Source: Rhizobium oryzicola (GTDB taxonomy: Bacteria; Pseudomonadota; Alphaproteobacteria; Rhizobiales; Rhizobiaceae). Taken from it: DNA of 64,000 nucleotides. The notes under the pieces were generated by a model. It worked only from the letters and a program-made list of their open reading frames with translations, had not been told where the DNA came from and ran no database searches. The stretch is from NCBI RefSeq assembly GCF_030504645.1, contig NZ_JAUKWQ010000003.1:310001-374000 (forward strand), written 5' to 3'. Of the stretch, positions 1 through 8,885 are shown piece by piece. Numbering within the stretch: the first letter of the stretch is position 1; every line of letters starts with the position of its first letter. The position numbers and the translations under genes were made by a program.

Positions 1-791
1 TTGTCGTCGTCGTTGCCATGAGCCTGACCGACTACCGCCTGGGACGGACAACATTCCAGTGGATCGGTCTCGGCAACTACGCAACAATGCTGTCCTCACC
101 TTACTTCTGGCAGGCCCTGAGAAACAGCGCTGTCTATACCGCATTTGTCGTGCCCCTCTCGGTGTTCCTGGGCCTGTTCGTGGCGATCCTCATTCATCAT
201 CGTACGAAATCCCGACGCTTTTACGAGATCGTCTACTTCCTGCCGGTCGCCAGCACGCTGACGGCGATGTCCATCGTCTGGAGCTATGTGCTGAACGGAC
301 GCATCGGACCGCTCGCCAACGTGATGGCCTCCATCGGATTGCCCCGTCTGGACTTCTTCTCAGATGACAACCTGGCCCTGATCGGACTTGCCATTGTCGG
401 AATTTGGCGGTTGGTCGGATATAACGTCGTGCTGTTCCTGGCGGGCCTTACCATGATCCCGGAAGAAGTTCAGGATGCAGCCTCCCTTGATGGCATCGAC
501 ACCTTCTGGGATCGGCTGAGATACATGATCTGGCCGCTGCTGGCCCCCACGACGGTGCTGGTCTTCGTACTGAACTGCATTCAGGCTTTCCAGGTCTTCG
601 ATACGGTCGCGGTTCTGACGAATGGTGGACCGCGCGGGACAACGAACATGCTGCTCTACGAAATCAATACCCAGTCCTTCGGTAGCCTGAAGATCGGCTA
701 CGGGAGCGCCTTGACCGTGCTCTATCTCATCCTGATCGGTGCGTTCTCCATCGTTCAGGTCGCTCTTTCCGATAGAAAGGCGCGTCCCTGA
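1..791 (+). CDS. Sugar ABC transporter permease, MalF/UgpA type (5' end outside window)
   Basis: Inner-membrane permease of a carbohydrate ABC importer. The frame is open to the window edge (V-V-V-V-A precedes the first Met at 18), so the true start lies upstream and only the last ~260 residues are seen. Hydrophobic segments alternate with short loops. The cytoplasmic EAA loop that docks the ATPase is visible (DAASLDGIDTFWDRL), followed by the typical FDTVAVLTNGGPRG stretch of MalF-like proteins. Its stop overlaps the next permease start by one base (TGATG), so the two are translationally coupled. The matching ATPase is not in the window, presumably upstream. The substrate cannot be told from sequence. 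Confidence 0.9.
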   Translation, partial: VVVVAMSLTDYRLGRTTFQWIGLGNYATMLSSPYFWQALRNSAVYTAFVVPLSVFLGLFVAILIHHRTKSRRFYEIVYFLPVASTLTAMSIVWSYVLNGRIGPLANVMASIGLPRLDFFSDDNLALIGLAIVGIWRLVGYNVVLFLAGLTMIPEEVQDAASLDGIDTFWDRLRYMIWPLLAPTTVLVFVLNCIQAFQVFDTVAVLTNGGPRGTTNMLLYEINTQSFGSLKIGYGSALTVLYLILIGAFSIVQVALSDRKARP

Positions 792-1627
792 TGCAACGCG
801 GATTTGCTCCACTCCTGAGATCATTCGGTGTCCATACCATCCTGCTATCGGGTGCCTTCATAACGATTTATCCGTTCCTGTGGATGTGGAAGGCCTCGAT
901 CGAAAGCAGCGGCGAAGTCTTCGGTGCCATGAAGAACGCGCCTTCGACATTCGAGTCCGTCCTCTCCAATTACGGTCAGGCGCTATTTGCAACACCGGTC
1001 CTGCATTTCATGCTGAACGGGGTTCTGGTGACGGGCGGCATTCTGTTCTTTCAAATCATCACCACGGTGACCTGCGCCTACGCGTTGGCGAAATTCGAGT
1101 TCAGAGGCAAGCGGCTGCTAATGGCCATCGTACTGTTTGCCATTACCATTCCAGCCCAGGCACCGGCGCTGCCGCTCTATATCGGTCTTGCAAAGCTGCA
1201 ACTGCTGGACACCTATTTCGCAATGATGGTGCCGCATCTCACCTCCGCCTTTGCGATCTTTCTCTTTCGCCAGTTCATCAGGTCATTTCCGGACGAGATC
1301 CTGCTGGCCGCGCGCCTCGATGGCATGACGGAGATCGAAATCGTCGCGCGGATCGTGGCACCGTCCATGCTGCCTGCCATTGCAGCCTTCTCGATCTTTT
1401 CGGTGACCTTTCATTGGAACGATCTCTACTGGCCGATGATCGTCATCCACTCCATCGATCTGGCGCCACCCACCCTGGGGATCCTGTTTTTCCGCAGTCA
1501 GGAAGGCGGGGATAGCTTCGGCCCGCTGATGGCCTGTGCCACCATCGTGACCGCACCCCTCATTCTCGTGTTTATCGCCGCTCAGAAGAAATTCGTGCAG
1601 GGAGTGACCATGAGCGGCGTCAAGTGA
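791..1627 (+). CDS. Sugar ABC transporter permease, MalG type
   Basis: Second inner-membrane permease (278 aa, the usual length for MalG/UgpE-like partners), pairing with the upstream permease. It has about six hydrophobic segments. The EAA loop reads LLAARLDGMTEIEIVARIV and is followed by the conserved P/LPAIAAFSIF and FHWNDLYWPM motifs of the family. It starts on the ATG that overlaps the previous stop codon by one base. Its own stop (1625-1627) runs directly into a long stem-loop that separates it from the binding-protein gene. Substrate unknown. Confidence 0.9.
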   Translation: MQRGFAPLLRSFGVHTILLSGAFITIYPFLWMWKASIESSGEVFGAMKNAPSTFESVLSNYGQALFATPVLHFMLNGVLVTGGILFFQIITTVTCAYALAKFEFRGKRLLMAIVLFAITIPAQAPALPLYIGLAKLQLLDTYFAMMVPHLTSAFAIFLFRQFIRSFPDEILLAARLDGMTEIEIVARIVAPSMLPAIAAFSIFSVTFHWNDLYWPMIVIHSIDLAPPTLGILFFRSQEGGDSFGPLMACATIVTAPLILVFIAAQKKFVQGVTMSGVK

Positions 1628-1664
1628 TTTGAGCCCGCCCAGCGGCAACTGGACGGGCTCAAAT
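1627..1664 (+). other. Intercistronic stem-loop upstream of binding-protein gene
   Basis: An 11-bp perfect stem (ATTTGAGCCCG at 1627-1637 with CGGGCTCAAAT at 1654-1664), with an inner 4-bp extension (CCAG/CTGG) around loop CGGCAA. It begins at the last base of the permease stop codon and no T-run follows. It may act as an mRNA processing or stability element, or as a weak terminator, giving the binding-protein gene different expression from the permeases. Confidence 0.6.
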
Positions 1665-1716
1665 GGGCAAGACCCAACGGCAAGACAAAGCCATTCCACA
1701 TCCTAGGAGATGATCC

Positions 1717-3003
1717 ATGAGCTTGATCACAAGATTGACTGCAGCGGCGCTCGCCTGCTGCATGGCTGCACCAGGCATCGCACAGGCAGGCGAGGTCACT
1801 TTGAATTTCTACCACTCCTATGCGAGTACGGCAGAATTTCTGAAGCCGATCGTTGCGGACTTTATGAAAGACCATCCCAATATCAAAATCAAGCTTCAGG
1901 TCCCAGCCGAAAGCTATTCAGCCGCCAACCAGACCGTGATCCGCGGCATCATGACCGATAACGTTCCGGACGTTTATTTGCCGTCCTATTCCACGATCGC
2001 CCCACTGATCGAGACGCTGAAGCAGAACGGACGTGATGTCGATCTCTCCGGTTTCTTGTCCACCGAAGGCAAGGATTGGGTGAACGCGAACTATTCGTCC
2101 AAACTGCTGCAACTCGGCCAGGTCGGCGGCAAGCAGTATGCCATGCCGTTCACCGCATCCTTGCCGATGCTTTACGTCAACCAGGATCTCGTCACCAAGG
2201 CAGGTGGCGACATGAACAATTTCCCCGCCACCTGGGATGGCGTCATTGCGCTCGCCCAGAAGATCAACGCACTGAACTCCGGCGCCAGTGGCCTCAGCTT
2301 CTCGGTCGGCGGCCTCAGCGACGACTGGTACTGGCAGATGATGGTGCTCTCCACCGGCTCAGGCATTCTCAACAAGGACAATACGGGCATAGCCTATGAC
2401 AATGCCCAGGGTCTCGCAGCCCTCAAGGCAACGCAGGACATGGCCGCCAAGACCAACATGACGGTCAACACGACACCCGAGCCAACCACGCAGGCCTTCT
2501 TCGCGGGTAAGGTGGGCATGATCGTCGGCTCTCCCTCCAGCCTCACCAATTACACCAAGTCGGTCGGCGGTCGCTTCACGCTGCGGACGATGAAGTTCCC
2601 GATGCTCAACCCGAAGGACGGCGGCCTTCCGGCAGGTGGCAACGCTCTGGTCATTCTGGCCAAGGACAAGGAAAAGCAGGCGGCCGCCTGGGAATTCATC
2701 AAATACCTCACCGGACCGAAGGCTCAGGCTGAGGTTGGTCAGGCCACCGGCTACATGCCCACCAACAAGAAATCAGAAGAGATTCTGAAGGATTTCTACG
2801 CCAAGAATCCGAATTTCCAGACGGTCTTCGCCGAAATGGATTGGGCTGCTCCGTGGTACTCCTATCCGAACAACACGGCTGACGACATCTGGAAGGGTGT
2901 GGCCCTGACGCTCGACAAGCTCCAGCGCAACCAGATGACCCCCGAGGCTGCCTTGCCTGAAATTCGCGATCACGTCGCCAAGGTTTTGGCCGCCAACAAG
3001 TAA
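1717..3003 (+). CDS. Sugar ABC transporter periplasmic binding protein
   Basis: Family-1 type solute-binding protein (428 aa) for the two permeases upstream. A signal peptide of about 24 residues ends in a good signal-peptidase I site (GIAQA before GEVTLNFYHS). The mature protein shows family hallmarks: DVYLPSYS, YAMPFTASLPMLYVN, and the AAWEFIKYLTGPKAQAE motif near residue 335. The start is supported by AGGAGA about 8 nt upstream. Binding protein after the permeases, with hairpins on both sides, suggests it is expressed more strongly than they are. The ligand is not identifiable; related proteins bind glycerol-3-phosphate or oligosaccharides. Confidence 0.9.
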   Translation: MSLITRLTAAALACCMAAPGIAQAGEVTLNFYHSYASTAEFLKPIVADFMKDHPNIKIKLQVPAESYSAANQTVIRGIMTDNVPDVYLPSYSTIAPLIETLKQNGRDVDLSGFLSTEGKDWVNANYSSKLLQLGQVGGKQYAMPFTASLPMLYVNQDLVTKAGGDMNNFPATWDGVIALAQKINALNSGASGLSFSVGGLSDDWYWQMMVLSTGSGILNKDNTGIAYDNAQGLAALKATQDMAAKTNMTVNTTPEPTTQAFFAGKVGMIVGSPSSLTNYTKSVGGRFTLRTMKFPMLNPKDGGLPAGGNALVILAKDKEKQAAAWEFIKYLTGPKAQAEVGQATGYMPTNKKSEEILKDFYAKNPNFQTVFAEMDWAAPWYSYPNNTADDIWKGVALTLDKLQRNQMTPEAALPEIRDHVAKVLAANK

Positions 3004-3038
3004 TCAGCTTTCAGATTGTGCTGAACGAATTTGACGCT

Positions 3039-3059
3039 CCGGCGCAATCCCTGCGCCGG
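3039..3059 (+). other. Stem-loop 35 nt after binding-protein stop
   Basis: Perfect 8-bp stem CCGGCGCA / TGCGCCGG (3039-3046 with 3052-3059) and loop ATCCC, with no T-run. It lies between the binding-protein stop (3003) and the PHP gene. It also argues against the upstream GTG at 3018 as the PHP start, since that would place the hairpin inside the coding sequence. Confidence 0.6.
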
Positions 3060-3095
3060 TGTGTCTTCAAGCATGGAAACCACAGGACATATGAC

Positions 3096-3998
3096 ATGTT
3101 GGACGCTTTTTCCGCCAAGGGGCAGTTCTACAAAGGCAATATTCACGGTCATTCCACCCGCTCCGACGGGCTGAAAACGCCAGAACAAGTGGGGGCCTAC
3201 TACAAGTCGGCAGGCTATGACTTTATTGCCATCACCGATCACTTTCGGGAAAAATACGGCTATCCGATTGTGGATACGACGTTCTTGCGGGACGGCGGTT
3301 TCACCACTTTGATCGGCGCAGAATTGCACGCCCCGGCCTTGGCGAACGGCGAGATCTGGCACATTGTCGCACTCGGTCTGCCTTTCGATTTTGCCCCACC
3401 TGCACCCGATGAGACCGGCGCGCAATTGGCCGCACGCGCTGTTGAAGCCGGTGCCTTCGTTCAGATCCCGCATCCCGAATGGTATGGTCTGACGGTGGAG
3501 GACGCCGAGACGATTGCGGGCGCCCATGCCGTCGAAGTCTATAACCATGGCTGCGCGGTCGATAGCGCCAGAGGTGGCGGTTCCGAACTGATCGACCAGT
3601 TGCTCGCACGGGGAAACCGCATCGGCATCGTCGCTTCGGACGACAGCCATTTCTGGTTCGACTGGTTTGACGAGGGCTGCGGCGGCTGGGTCATGGTGAA
3701 GGCCGAGGAGAATACCCCCGAGAGATTGCTGACTGCGCTAAAAGCCGGGCATTATTATGCAAGCCAAGGCCCGGTGATCGATCTGATCGAACGGCGCGGC
3801 AACATGCTGCACATCGAAAGTTCGGATATCTTCGCCGCCGTTCTCGTCGGCCCCGCCTCTCTTGCCGCTCGAAAACTGGGTCCGTCGATGTCGTCCATTG
3901 ATTTGCCGCTTGACCAGTTTGAAGGCACATGGTGCAGGCTCGTGCTGCGCGACACCAAGGGGCGGAACGCCTGGACAAACCCTCTTTGGCTCGACTGA
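3096..3998 (+). CDS. PHP-domain metallo-phosphoesterase
   Basis: Probable metal-dependent phosphoesterase of the PHP superfamily (300 aa; CehA/McbA-like subgroup). Metal-binding motifs appear in order: HGHSTRSDG near the N-terminus, ITDHF, GAELH, HPEWYG, EVYNH and the C-terminal ASDDSH. There is no signal peptide, so it is likely cytoplasmic. The start is ATG 3096 with AGGA 8 nt upstream; a GTG at 3018 is open but lies upstream of the hairpin. As last gene of the sugar ABC operon it may remove phosphate from, or cleave, the imported compound. The exact reaction is unknown. Confidence 0.8.
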   Translation: MLDAFSAKGQFYKGNIHGHSTRSDGLKTPEQVGAYYKSAGYDFIAITDHFREKYGYPIVDTTFLRDGGFTTLIGAELHAPALANGEIWHIVALGLPFDFAPPAPDETGAQLAARAVEAGAFVQIPHPEWYGLTVEDAETIAGAHAVEVYNHGCAVDSARGGGSELIDQLLARGNRIGIVASDDSHFWFDWFDEGCGGWVMVKAEENTPERLLTALKAGHYYASQGPVIDLIERRGNMLHIESSDIFAAVLVGPASLAARKLGPSMSSIDLPLDQFEGTWCRLVLRDTKGRNAWTNPLWLD

Positions 3999-4314
3999 CA
4001 AAAGCCCCGTTGGTTTGTGGGACAGAAGAGCCCGCATAGAGATGTGCGAGCTTTCCGTCTGCCAAGTCCTTCAGCGAAATGTCCTGTTTCTGCTTTGCAT
4101 CTAAAACTGAAGTATAGCCGGGGCCTGGTTCAGACAAAGAGCCTATAATTCGCACTGGCTCAGGGTTTTGAGGGTTTGGCACGTCTTTCGCCTTGGGTGA
4201 TCGAGCATTGCATGTCCCGAATTTCTTCCCGAGTAAATCCGGTCCTTCTGCGTGCAGCTGTTTATCTTCATGTTTTGAGCAAGCGAGCTGAGCTGAAAGG
4301 CAACTGGCGAAGAT

Positions 4315-4330
4315 TGATCGTTTTCGATCA
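4315..4330. promoter_or_regulatory. Palindrome TGATCG-TTTT-CGATCA upstream of DeoR-type gene
   Basis: Perfect 6-4-6 inverted repeat in the 467-nt gene-free stretch 3999-4465, where I see no other gene. It lies about 135 nt before the regulator start and could be an operator or part of a small hairpin. No promoter could be assigned with confidence. Confidence 0.35.
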
Positions 4331-4404
4331 TTTTCCATCTGCGAAAGACTTGAGCGCTTGGAGCCCACCCCAAACGGGCTGAGCGTCACATCAATGTCAC
4401 CGAG

Positions 4405-4446
4405 AAATGATAGATATCGCTCATCATTGAACGAATTCTATCATTT
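4405..4446. promoter_or_regulatory. Inverted repeat AAATGATAGA / TCTATCATTT, candidate operator
   Basis: Ten-base perfect arms (4405-4414 and 4437-4446) separated by 22 nt in an AT-rich patch ending about 20 nt before the proposed GTG start of the regulator. The half-sites are about three helical turns apart centre to centre, which would suit a multimeric DeoR-family repressor controlling its own operon. This is inferred from position and symmetry only. Confidence 0.45.
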
Positions 4447-4465
4447 GCATGAGAAGGGGCGGGGG

Positions 4466-5239
4466 GTGTTGACGCAAGCGGAGGATCGTCAGGCGAAGAT
4501 TGTAGAGCTGCTGCGCGAACAGAATTTTGTCGATATTCGTACGCTAACGGAGCGCTTCGATATTTCGGTAGCGACTGTCCGACGCGACCTTGATGAGCTA
4601 GAAGGTGCCGGTCTTTTGCGCAGGACGCATGGCGGAGCCGTGAATGTCAATCAGGTCGCGCAGGACGCAACAAACGCGGCTCGGCTTATCTCCAAGCAGG
4701 CCGAAAAAGCTGCCATCGCCGAGGTTGCAGCCGGCATGGTGGCAGATGGCGATACCGTGTTGCTTGATGCCGGCACCACCGCGCTGGAAGTGGCCAAGAA
4801 GCTTTCTGGGCGCAGCAGCCTGACGTTTATCTCAAACGGGCTAGACATCATAGCGGAACTGTCCCGTTTCGACGGGCAGAGCATCTATTCGGTCGGTGGC
4901 GAGTATACCGAAACGAACCGGTCCTTCCGGGGGCCGCTGGCCGAGCACTTCATTCGGCAGTTCAACGCGGACAAACTCATTCTCAACGCGGCTTCGATCG
5001 ACGTCGATCGTGGGCTTATCTGCACGGGCTCGCCCCTGAACGCAAGTGTGGCCCGCGCCATGATCGAAATATCGAGGCGGGTGATTGTCGTGGCCGACCA
5101 TTCGAAGTTTACGAAATCCAGCCTCTCGGTCGTCACCAGGATTGAAGACGTCGGCGTCGTCGTCACCGATGCAGGTGCAAAATCCATCATCGATGCCGCG
5201 CCCGACAAGCTGCGAAAGAAGTTCGTCGTGGCGAACTGA
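4466..5239 (+). CDS. DeoR/GlpR-family repressor (AccR-like by context)
   Basis: Transcriptional repressor with an N-terminal DeoR winged helix (EDRQAKIVELLREQ, then SVATVRRDLDELE) and the hallmark RRTHGGAV link, followed by the sugar-phosphate-sensing DeoRC domain (GDTVLLDAGTTALEVA, VVADHSKF). GTG 4466 gives 257 aa, the normal family size, and has GAGAAGG 8 nt upstream; ATGs at 4358 and 4394 would add an atypical tail. It is followed after 50 nt by a binding-protein/ABC/phosphodiesterase operon. AccR, repressor of the Ti-plasmid agrocinopine operon, belongs to this family and sits in the same place, but orthology is inferred from order only. Confidence 0.8.
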   Translation: MLTQAEDRQAKIVELLREQNFVDIRTLTERFDISVATVRRDLDELEGAGLLRRTHGGAVNVNQVAQDATNAARLISKQAEKAAIAEVAAGMVADGDTVLLDAGTTALEVAKKLSGRSSLTFISNGLDIIAELSRFDGQSIYSVGGEYTETNRSFRGPLAEHFIRQFNADKLILNAASIDVDRGLICTGSPLNASVARAMIEISRRVIVVADHSKFTKSSLSVVTRIEDVGVVVTDAGAKSIIDAAPDKLRKKFVVAN

Positions 5240-5289
5240 TCCCCTTTTCTCGTTTTCATCAACAGCATCTTCCAATCAGGAGACAGCAG

Positions 5290-6855
5290 ATGCTCAGGAC
5301 CAACCGTAGAAAGTTCATGATCGGCGCCAGCGTTGCGGCGCTTTCTTCGACCGCCGGTGCCAGGTTTGCCTTTTCGGCGGAGCGGCGCGCGTTAAAAATC
5401 GGTGTCAACGGAATCCCGGTGACGCTGGAGCCAATCAACGCCATCAGCAATGTCGGTCCCCGCATCGTCAACCAGATCTTCGACACCCTGATCGTGCGTG
5501 ATTTCTTCGGCAACGGCGCGCCGGGCAATGGCATCAATCTCATGCCGTCGCTTGCCGAAAGCTGGGAACGGATCGACGATAAATCGGTGCGCTTCAAGCT
5601 GCGCCAGAAGGTCATGTTCCACAATGGCGTGGAGATGACGGCTGACGATGTCGCCTACACCTTTTCGTCTGAGCGATTTTGGGGGCCGGATGCGATCAAG
5701 CTCATCCCGCTCGGCGGTTCTTACGCGCTCGATTTCGACGAGCCGATTGTGGAGGACAAATACACCGTCGTCATCCGCACCAAAACCCCCACACCGCTTA
5801 CCGAGTCCTACGTCGCCTCCTGGATGGGCCGCGTCGTTCCCAAGGAATATTACAAAAAACTCGGGACGGTCGCCTTCGGCACCAAACCGGTCGGGACCGG
5901 TCCGTACAAGTTCGTCGAGTTCGTCGCCAATGACCGTGTCGTGGTCGAAGCCAATGACGACTATTGGGGTCTGAAACCTACCGCGTCGAAGATCACCTAT
6001 CAGCTCGTCGCCGAACCCGCGACCCGCGTTGCCGGTCTCATCAGCGGCGAATACGACATCGTCACGACGCTCACTCCCGACGATATGAACCTGATCAACG
6101 GTTACTCCGATCTGGAGACACGTGGAAATATCGTCGAGAACTTCCATATGTTCACGTTCAACATGAACCAGCCGATCTTCCAGTCGAAGACGCTGCGTCG
6201 CGCTCTGGCGCTTGCCGTGAACCGCCAAGTGATCGTCCAGTCACTATGGCAGAACAAGGCGTCGATCCCGAACGGCTTCAATTTCCCGAACTACGGCAAG
6301 ACCTTCGATCCGAACCGCCGGGCCATGGAATATAATGTCGAGGAAGCCAAGCGCCTGGTAAAGGAAAGCGGCTACGACGGTACGCCGATCACCTATCACA
6401 CGATGGGCAACTACTACGCCAATGCCGTGCCGGCTCTGATGATGATGATCGAGATGTGGAAGCAGATCGGCGTCGACGTGGTGCCGAAGGTCTATGCTCC
6501 TGGTGCTGCGCCCAAGGACCAAGACAGCTACATTCGCAACTGGTCGAACGGCCAGTGGATGACTGACGCCTGGGCGACGATGATCTGCGAATTTGGTCCG
6601 AAGGGGCAGGTCCAGAAGCGGTGGGGTTGGAAGGCGCCGGCCGAATTCAATGAACTGTGCGTCAAGGCATCCCAGATGCCGGAAGGCAAGGAGCGTTTCG
6701 ACGCGTTCAATCGCCTGCGCGACCTCTTCGAGGAAGAAGCACCGGCCGTCATTCTCTACCAGCCGTTCGACGTTTATGCCGCCCGCAAGAACGTCAAGTG
6801 GAAGCCTATCAGCTTCGAGATGATGGAATTCCGCAACAACCTCAGCTTCTCGTAA
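5290..6855 (+). CDS. Family-5 periplasmic binding protein, AccA-like
   Basis: Solute-binding protein of the oligopeptide/opine class (SBP family 5, 521 aa). The N-terminus reads NRRKFMIGASVAALSS, which looks like a twin-arginine signal, with cleavage probably just before ERRALKIG. Family motifs include SLAESWERID, VMFHNGVEMTADDVAYTF, GTGPYKFVEF and VEEAKRLVKESGYDG. AGGAGA precedes the ATG. With a DeoR repressor before it and two ATPases, two permeases and a GDPD after it, the arrangement equals the acc operon whose AccA binds agrocinopine (a sugar phosphodiester) and agrocin 84. A different phosphodiester or a peptide remains possible. Confidence 0.85.
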   Translation: MLRTNRRKFMIGASVAALSSTAGARFAFSAERRALKIGVNGIPVTLEPINAISNVGPRIVNQIFDTLIVRDFFGNGAPGNGINLMPSLAESWERIDDKSVRFKLRQKVMFHNGVEMTADDVAYTFSSERFWGPDAIKLIPLGGSYALDFDEPIVEDKYTVVIRTKTPTPLTESYVASWMGRVVPKEYYKKLGTVAFGTKPVGTGPYKFVEFVANDRVVVEANDDYWGLKPTASKITYQLVAEPATRVAGLISGEYDIVTTLTPDDMNLINGYSDLETRGNIVENFHMFTFNMNQPIFQSKTLRRALALAVNRQVIVQSLWQNKASIPNGFNFPNYGKTFDPNRRAMEYNVEEAKRLVKESGYDGTPITYHTMGNYYANAVPALMMMIEMWKQIGVDVVPKVYAPGAAPKDQDSYIRNWSNGQWMTDAWATMICEFGPKGQVQKRWGWKAPAEFNELCVKASQMPEGKERFDAFNRLRDLFEEEAPAVILYQPFDVYAARKNVKWKPISFEMMEFRNNLSFS

Positions 6856-6873
6856 CGCCAATCCAGCGAATTC

Positions 6874-6897
6874 GCGGTGCGCATTCGTGCGCACCGC
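6874..6897 (+). other. Ten-bp stem with TTCG tetraloop after binding-protein gene
   Basis: GCGGTGCGCA-TTCG-TGCGCACCGC is a perfect 10-bp stem closed by a UUCG tetraloop, an especially stable RNA hairpin, 18 nt after the binding-protein stop and 15 nt before the ATPase start. With no T-run it is more likely a 3' stabiliser or processing site than a terminator. Confidence 0.7.
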
Positions 6898-6912
6898 TTC
6901 TGGAGGTCCACC

Positions 6913-7854
6913 ATGTCCACACTCCTGACCGTTCGCGATCTCGTCGTCGAGGTCCCGGCTCGCAACATCAAGATCATCGACGGCATCAATTTTTCCCTGG
7001 ATTCCGGTCAGACGCTCGGCCTCGTCGGCGAATCCGGCTGCGGCAAGAGCATGACCTGTTATGCCGTTGCCGACATGCTGCCGCGCGGTATCGCCCGCAT
7101 CGGCGGCAGCGTCACCTTCGAGCAGGACGCCGGCGGCGGCAGGGCAACCCCGAAGATCGCCATGATCTTCCAGGATCCCACCAGCAGCCTCAATCCCGTT
7201 CATACGATCGGCTACTATTTGGAAACAGCGCTCTATCGCCACCAGGGTCTAAAGGGCATGGACGCCCGAATGGAGGCCGTGCGGCTTCTGGAGCGGGTCG
7301 GTATCGATCGCGCGGCAAGTCGGCTGCGCGCCTATCCGCACCAGTTTTCCGGCGGGATGAACCAGCGTGTGATGATCGCGCATGCGCTTGCGGCCAAGCC
7401 CCAGTTGCTGATTGCCGATGAGCCGACGACGGCGCTTGACGTCACCATGCAGGCGCAGATCCTGCATCTTCTCGAAGAATTGAAGGCCGAAACCGGCATG
7501 GCCCTGATGATCGTCTCTCACGATCTCGGCGTCATCGCGCGTCTCGCGGACAGGGCGGCTGTGATGTATTGCGGCAAGATCGTCGAGACCGCGCCCGTCG
7601 CCGAACTGCTGCAGAGGCCCGCGCATCCCTATGCCCGCGCGCTGATCGACTGCATGCCGAGCATAGATCCGCAGGATCTGGACCCGCCTGTGCCAATCCC
7701 CGGATCCGTGCCGCTTCTCGACAGCCTGCCGGAGGGATGTCACTTCCATCCTCGCTGTTTGCGCGCAAGCGTGGAATGCTCCGCTCATTTCCCGGCCTCT
7801 GCCGCTGTCGGGCTTGCTCATGAGGCGTCCTGCTATCATCCGGTGGCGGCATGA
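6913..7854 (+). CDS. Peptide/opine ABC transporter ATPase, DppD type
   Basis: First of two ATPase subunits (313 aa). Walker A GESGCGKS lies at residues 39-46, Q-loop [11 protein letters not shown], signature FSGGMNQRV and Walker [13 protein letters not shown], followed by the switch His in IVSHDLG. The C-terminal Cys-containing oligopeptide/dipeptide extension ([14 protein letters not shown]) is present, as in DppD/OppD. The start is ATG 6913 after TGGAGG; an earlier GTG would place the 6874-6897 hairpin in the coding region. It overlaps the next gene by four bases (ATGA), so ATPase subunits should be made in equal amounts. Confidence 0.92.
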   Translation: MSTLLTVRDLVVEVPARNIKIIDGINFSLDSGQTLGLVGESGCGKSMTCYAVADMLPRGIARIGGSVTFEQDAGGGRATPKIAMIFQDPTSSLNPVHTIGYYLETALYRHQGLKGMDARMEAVRLLERVGIDRAASRLRAYPHQFSGGMNQRVMIAHALAAKPQLLIADEPTTALDVTMQAQILHLLEELKAETGMALMIVSHDLGVIARLADRAAVMYCGKIVETAPVAELLQRPAHPYARALIDCMPSIDPQDLDPPVPIPGSVPLLDSLPEGCHFHPRCLRASVECSAHFPASAAVGLAHEASCYHPVAA

Positions 7855-8885
7855 GCGCTCCCCTCCTGAAAGTCAGCGGCCTGACCAAGGCCTTCCGTCA
7901 CAAGACCGGTTTTTTCGCCCGACCGACCAGCCAACTTGCGGTGAACTCTATCGATCTTGAACTTGCACCGCACGAACGGATCGGCGTCGTCGGCGAATCC
8001 GGCAGCGGCAAGTCCACGCTCGGCCGGCTGCTGCTCGGTTTGACGGAACCGACCGAGGGCGATGTCTGGTTCGAAGGCGTCAATCACAAGGAGCGGCGCG
8101 AACGCGACTGGAAAGCGTTCCGGATGCGCACCGCGCTCGTACAGCAAAATCCGCTTTCCGCCCTTAATCCGCAGATGACGGTCGGGCAGCAGATCGCCGA
8201 AGGACTGCTTGTCCATCATGTCTGCAACCGCAATTTCGCCTATGAACGAGCCGCAGCGATGCTGGAACGAGTCGGCCTGCCGGGCGCGATGATGAACCGC
8301 TATCCGCACCAGATGTCGGGCGGGCAAAGGCAGCGTGTGGTCATTGCACGCGCCCTGATCCTCGATCCAAGGCTGGTCGTCTTCGACGAGGCGGTCTCGG
8401 CACTTGACGTTTCAGTGCAGGCGCAGGTGGTCGCGTTGTTGCGGTCACTCTGGCAGGAACTCGATCTCGCCTACGTCTTTATCACGCACGACCTTCGCAT
8501 CGTACGTCATCTCGTTGACCGAATCGCGGTGATGTATCTCGGTCGGGTCGTCGAGATGGGCGATATCCGGTCGGTCTACGCATGGCCGCGCCATCCCTAT
8601 ACGCGGGCGCTGCTCGCCTCCGTCCCGAGCTTGGATCCGGCGATCCGCAATATCGAGCCGCCGATCAAGGGAGAGCGCGACGCCTCGAAAGTCTCCACCG
8701 GCTGCGCTTTCCGCTCACGCTGTCCGTTCGCGATCGACAGGTGCGCCATCGAGACGCCCGAGCTCCGGCATGTCGGCGGCCAGCAGGTCGCATGCCATCT
8801 TGCCGATGAGCTTCCAAAATCGATTGCCTCACCCGGCGGAACCCTCTCGCCGAGGACGGCCGTCGCACAGGAGATGGCGCTATGA
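7851..8885 (+). CDS. Peptide/opine ABC transporter ATPase, DppF type
   Basis: Second ATPase subunit (344 aa), forming a heterodimer with the preceding one. Walker A is GESGSGKST, signature MSGGQRQRV, Walker B LVVFDEAVSALD (Glu-Ala-Val in place of the usual Glu-Pro-Thr, a variant common in DppF-like proteins), with switch His in ITHDLRIV. The C-terminal oligopeptide-type extension with CAFRSRCPFAIDRC is present. Four-base overlaps on both sides (with 6913-7854 and with the permease at 8882) show tight translational coupling. Confidence 0.92.
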   Translation: MSAPLLKVSGLTKAFRHKTGFFARPTSQLAVNSIDLELAPHERIGVVGESGSGKSTLGRLLLGLTEPTEGDVWFEGVNHKERRERDWKAFRMRTALVQQNPLSALNPQMTVGQQIAEGLLVHHVCNRNFAYERAAAMLERVGLPGAMMNRYPHQMSGGQRQRVVIARALILDPRLVVFDEAVSALDVSVQAQVVALLRSLWQELDLAYVFITHDLRIVRHLVDRIAVMYLGRVVEMGDIRSVYAWPRHPYTRALLASVPSLDPAIRNIEPPIKGERDASKVSTGCAFRSRCPFAIDRCAIETPELRHVGGQQVACHLADELPKSIASPGGTLSPRTAVAQEMAL

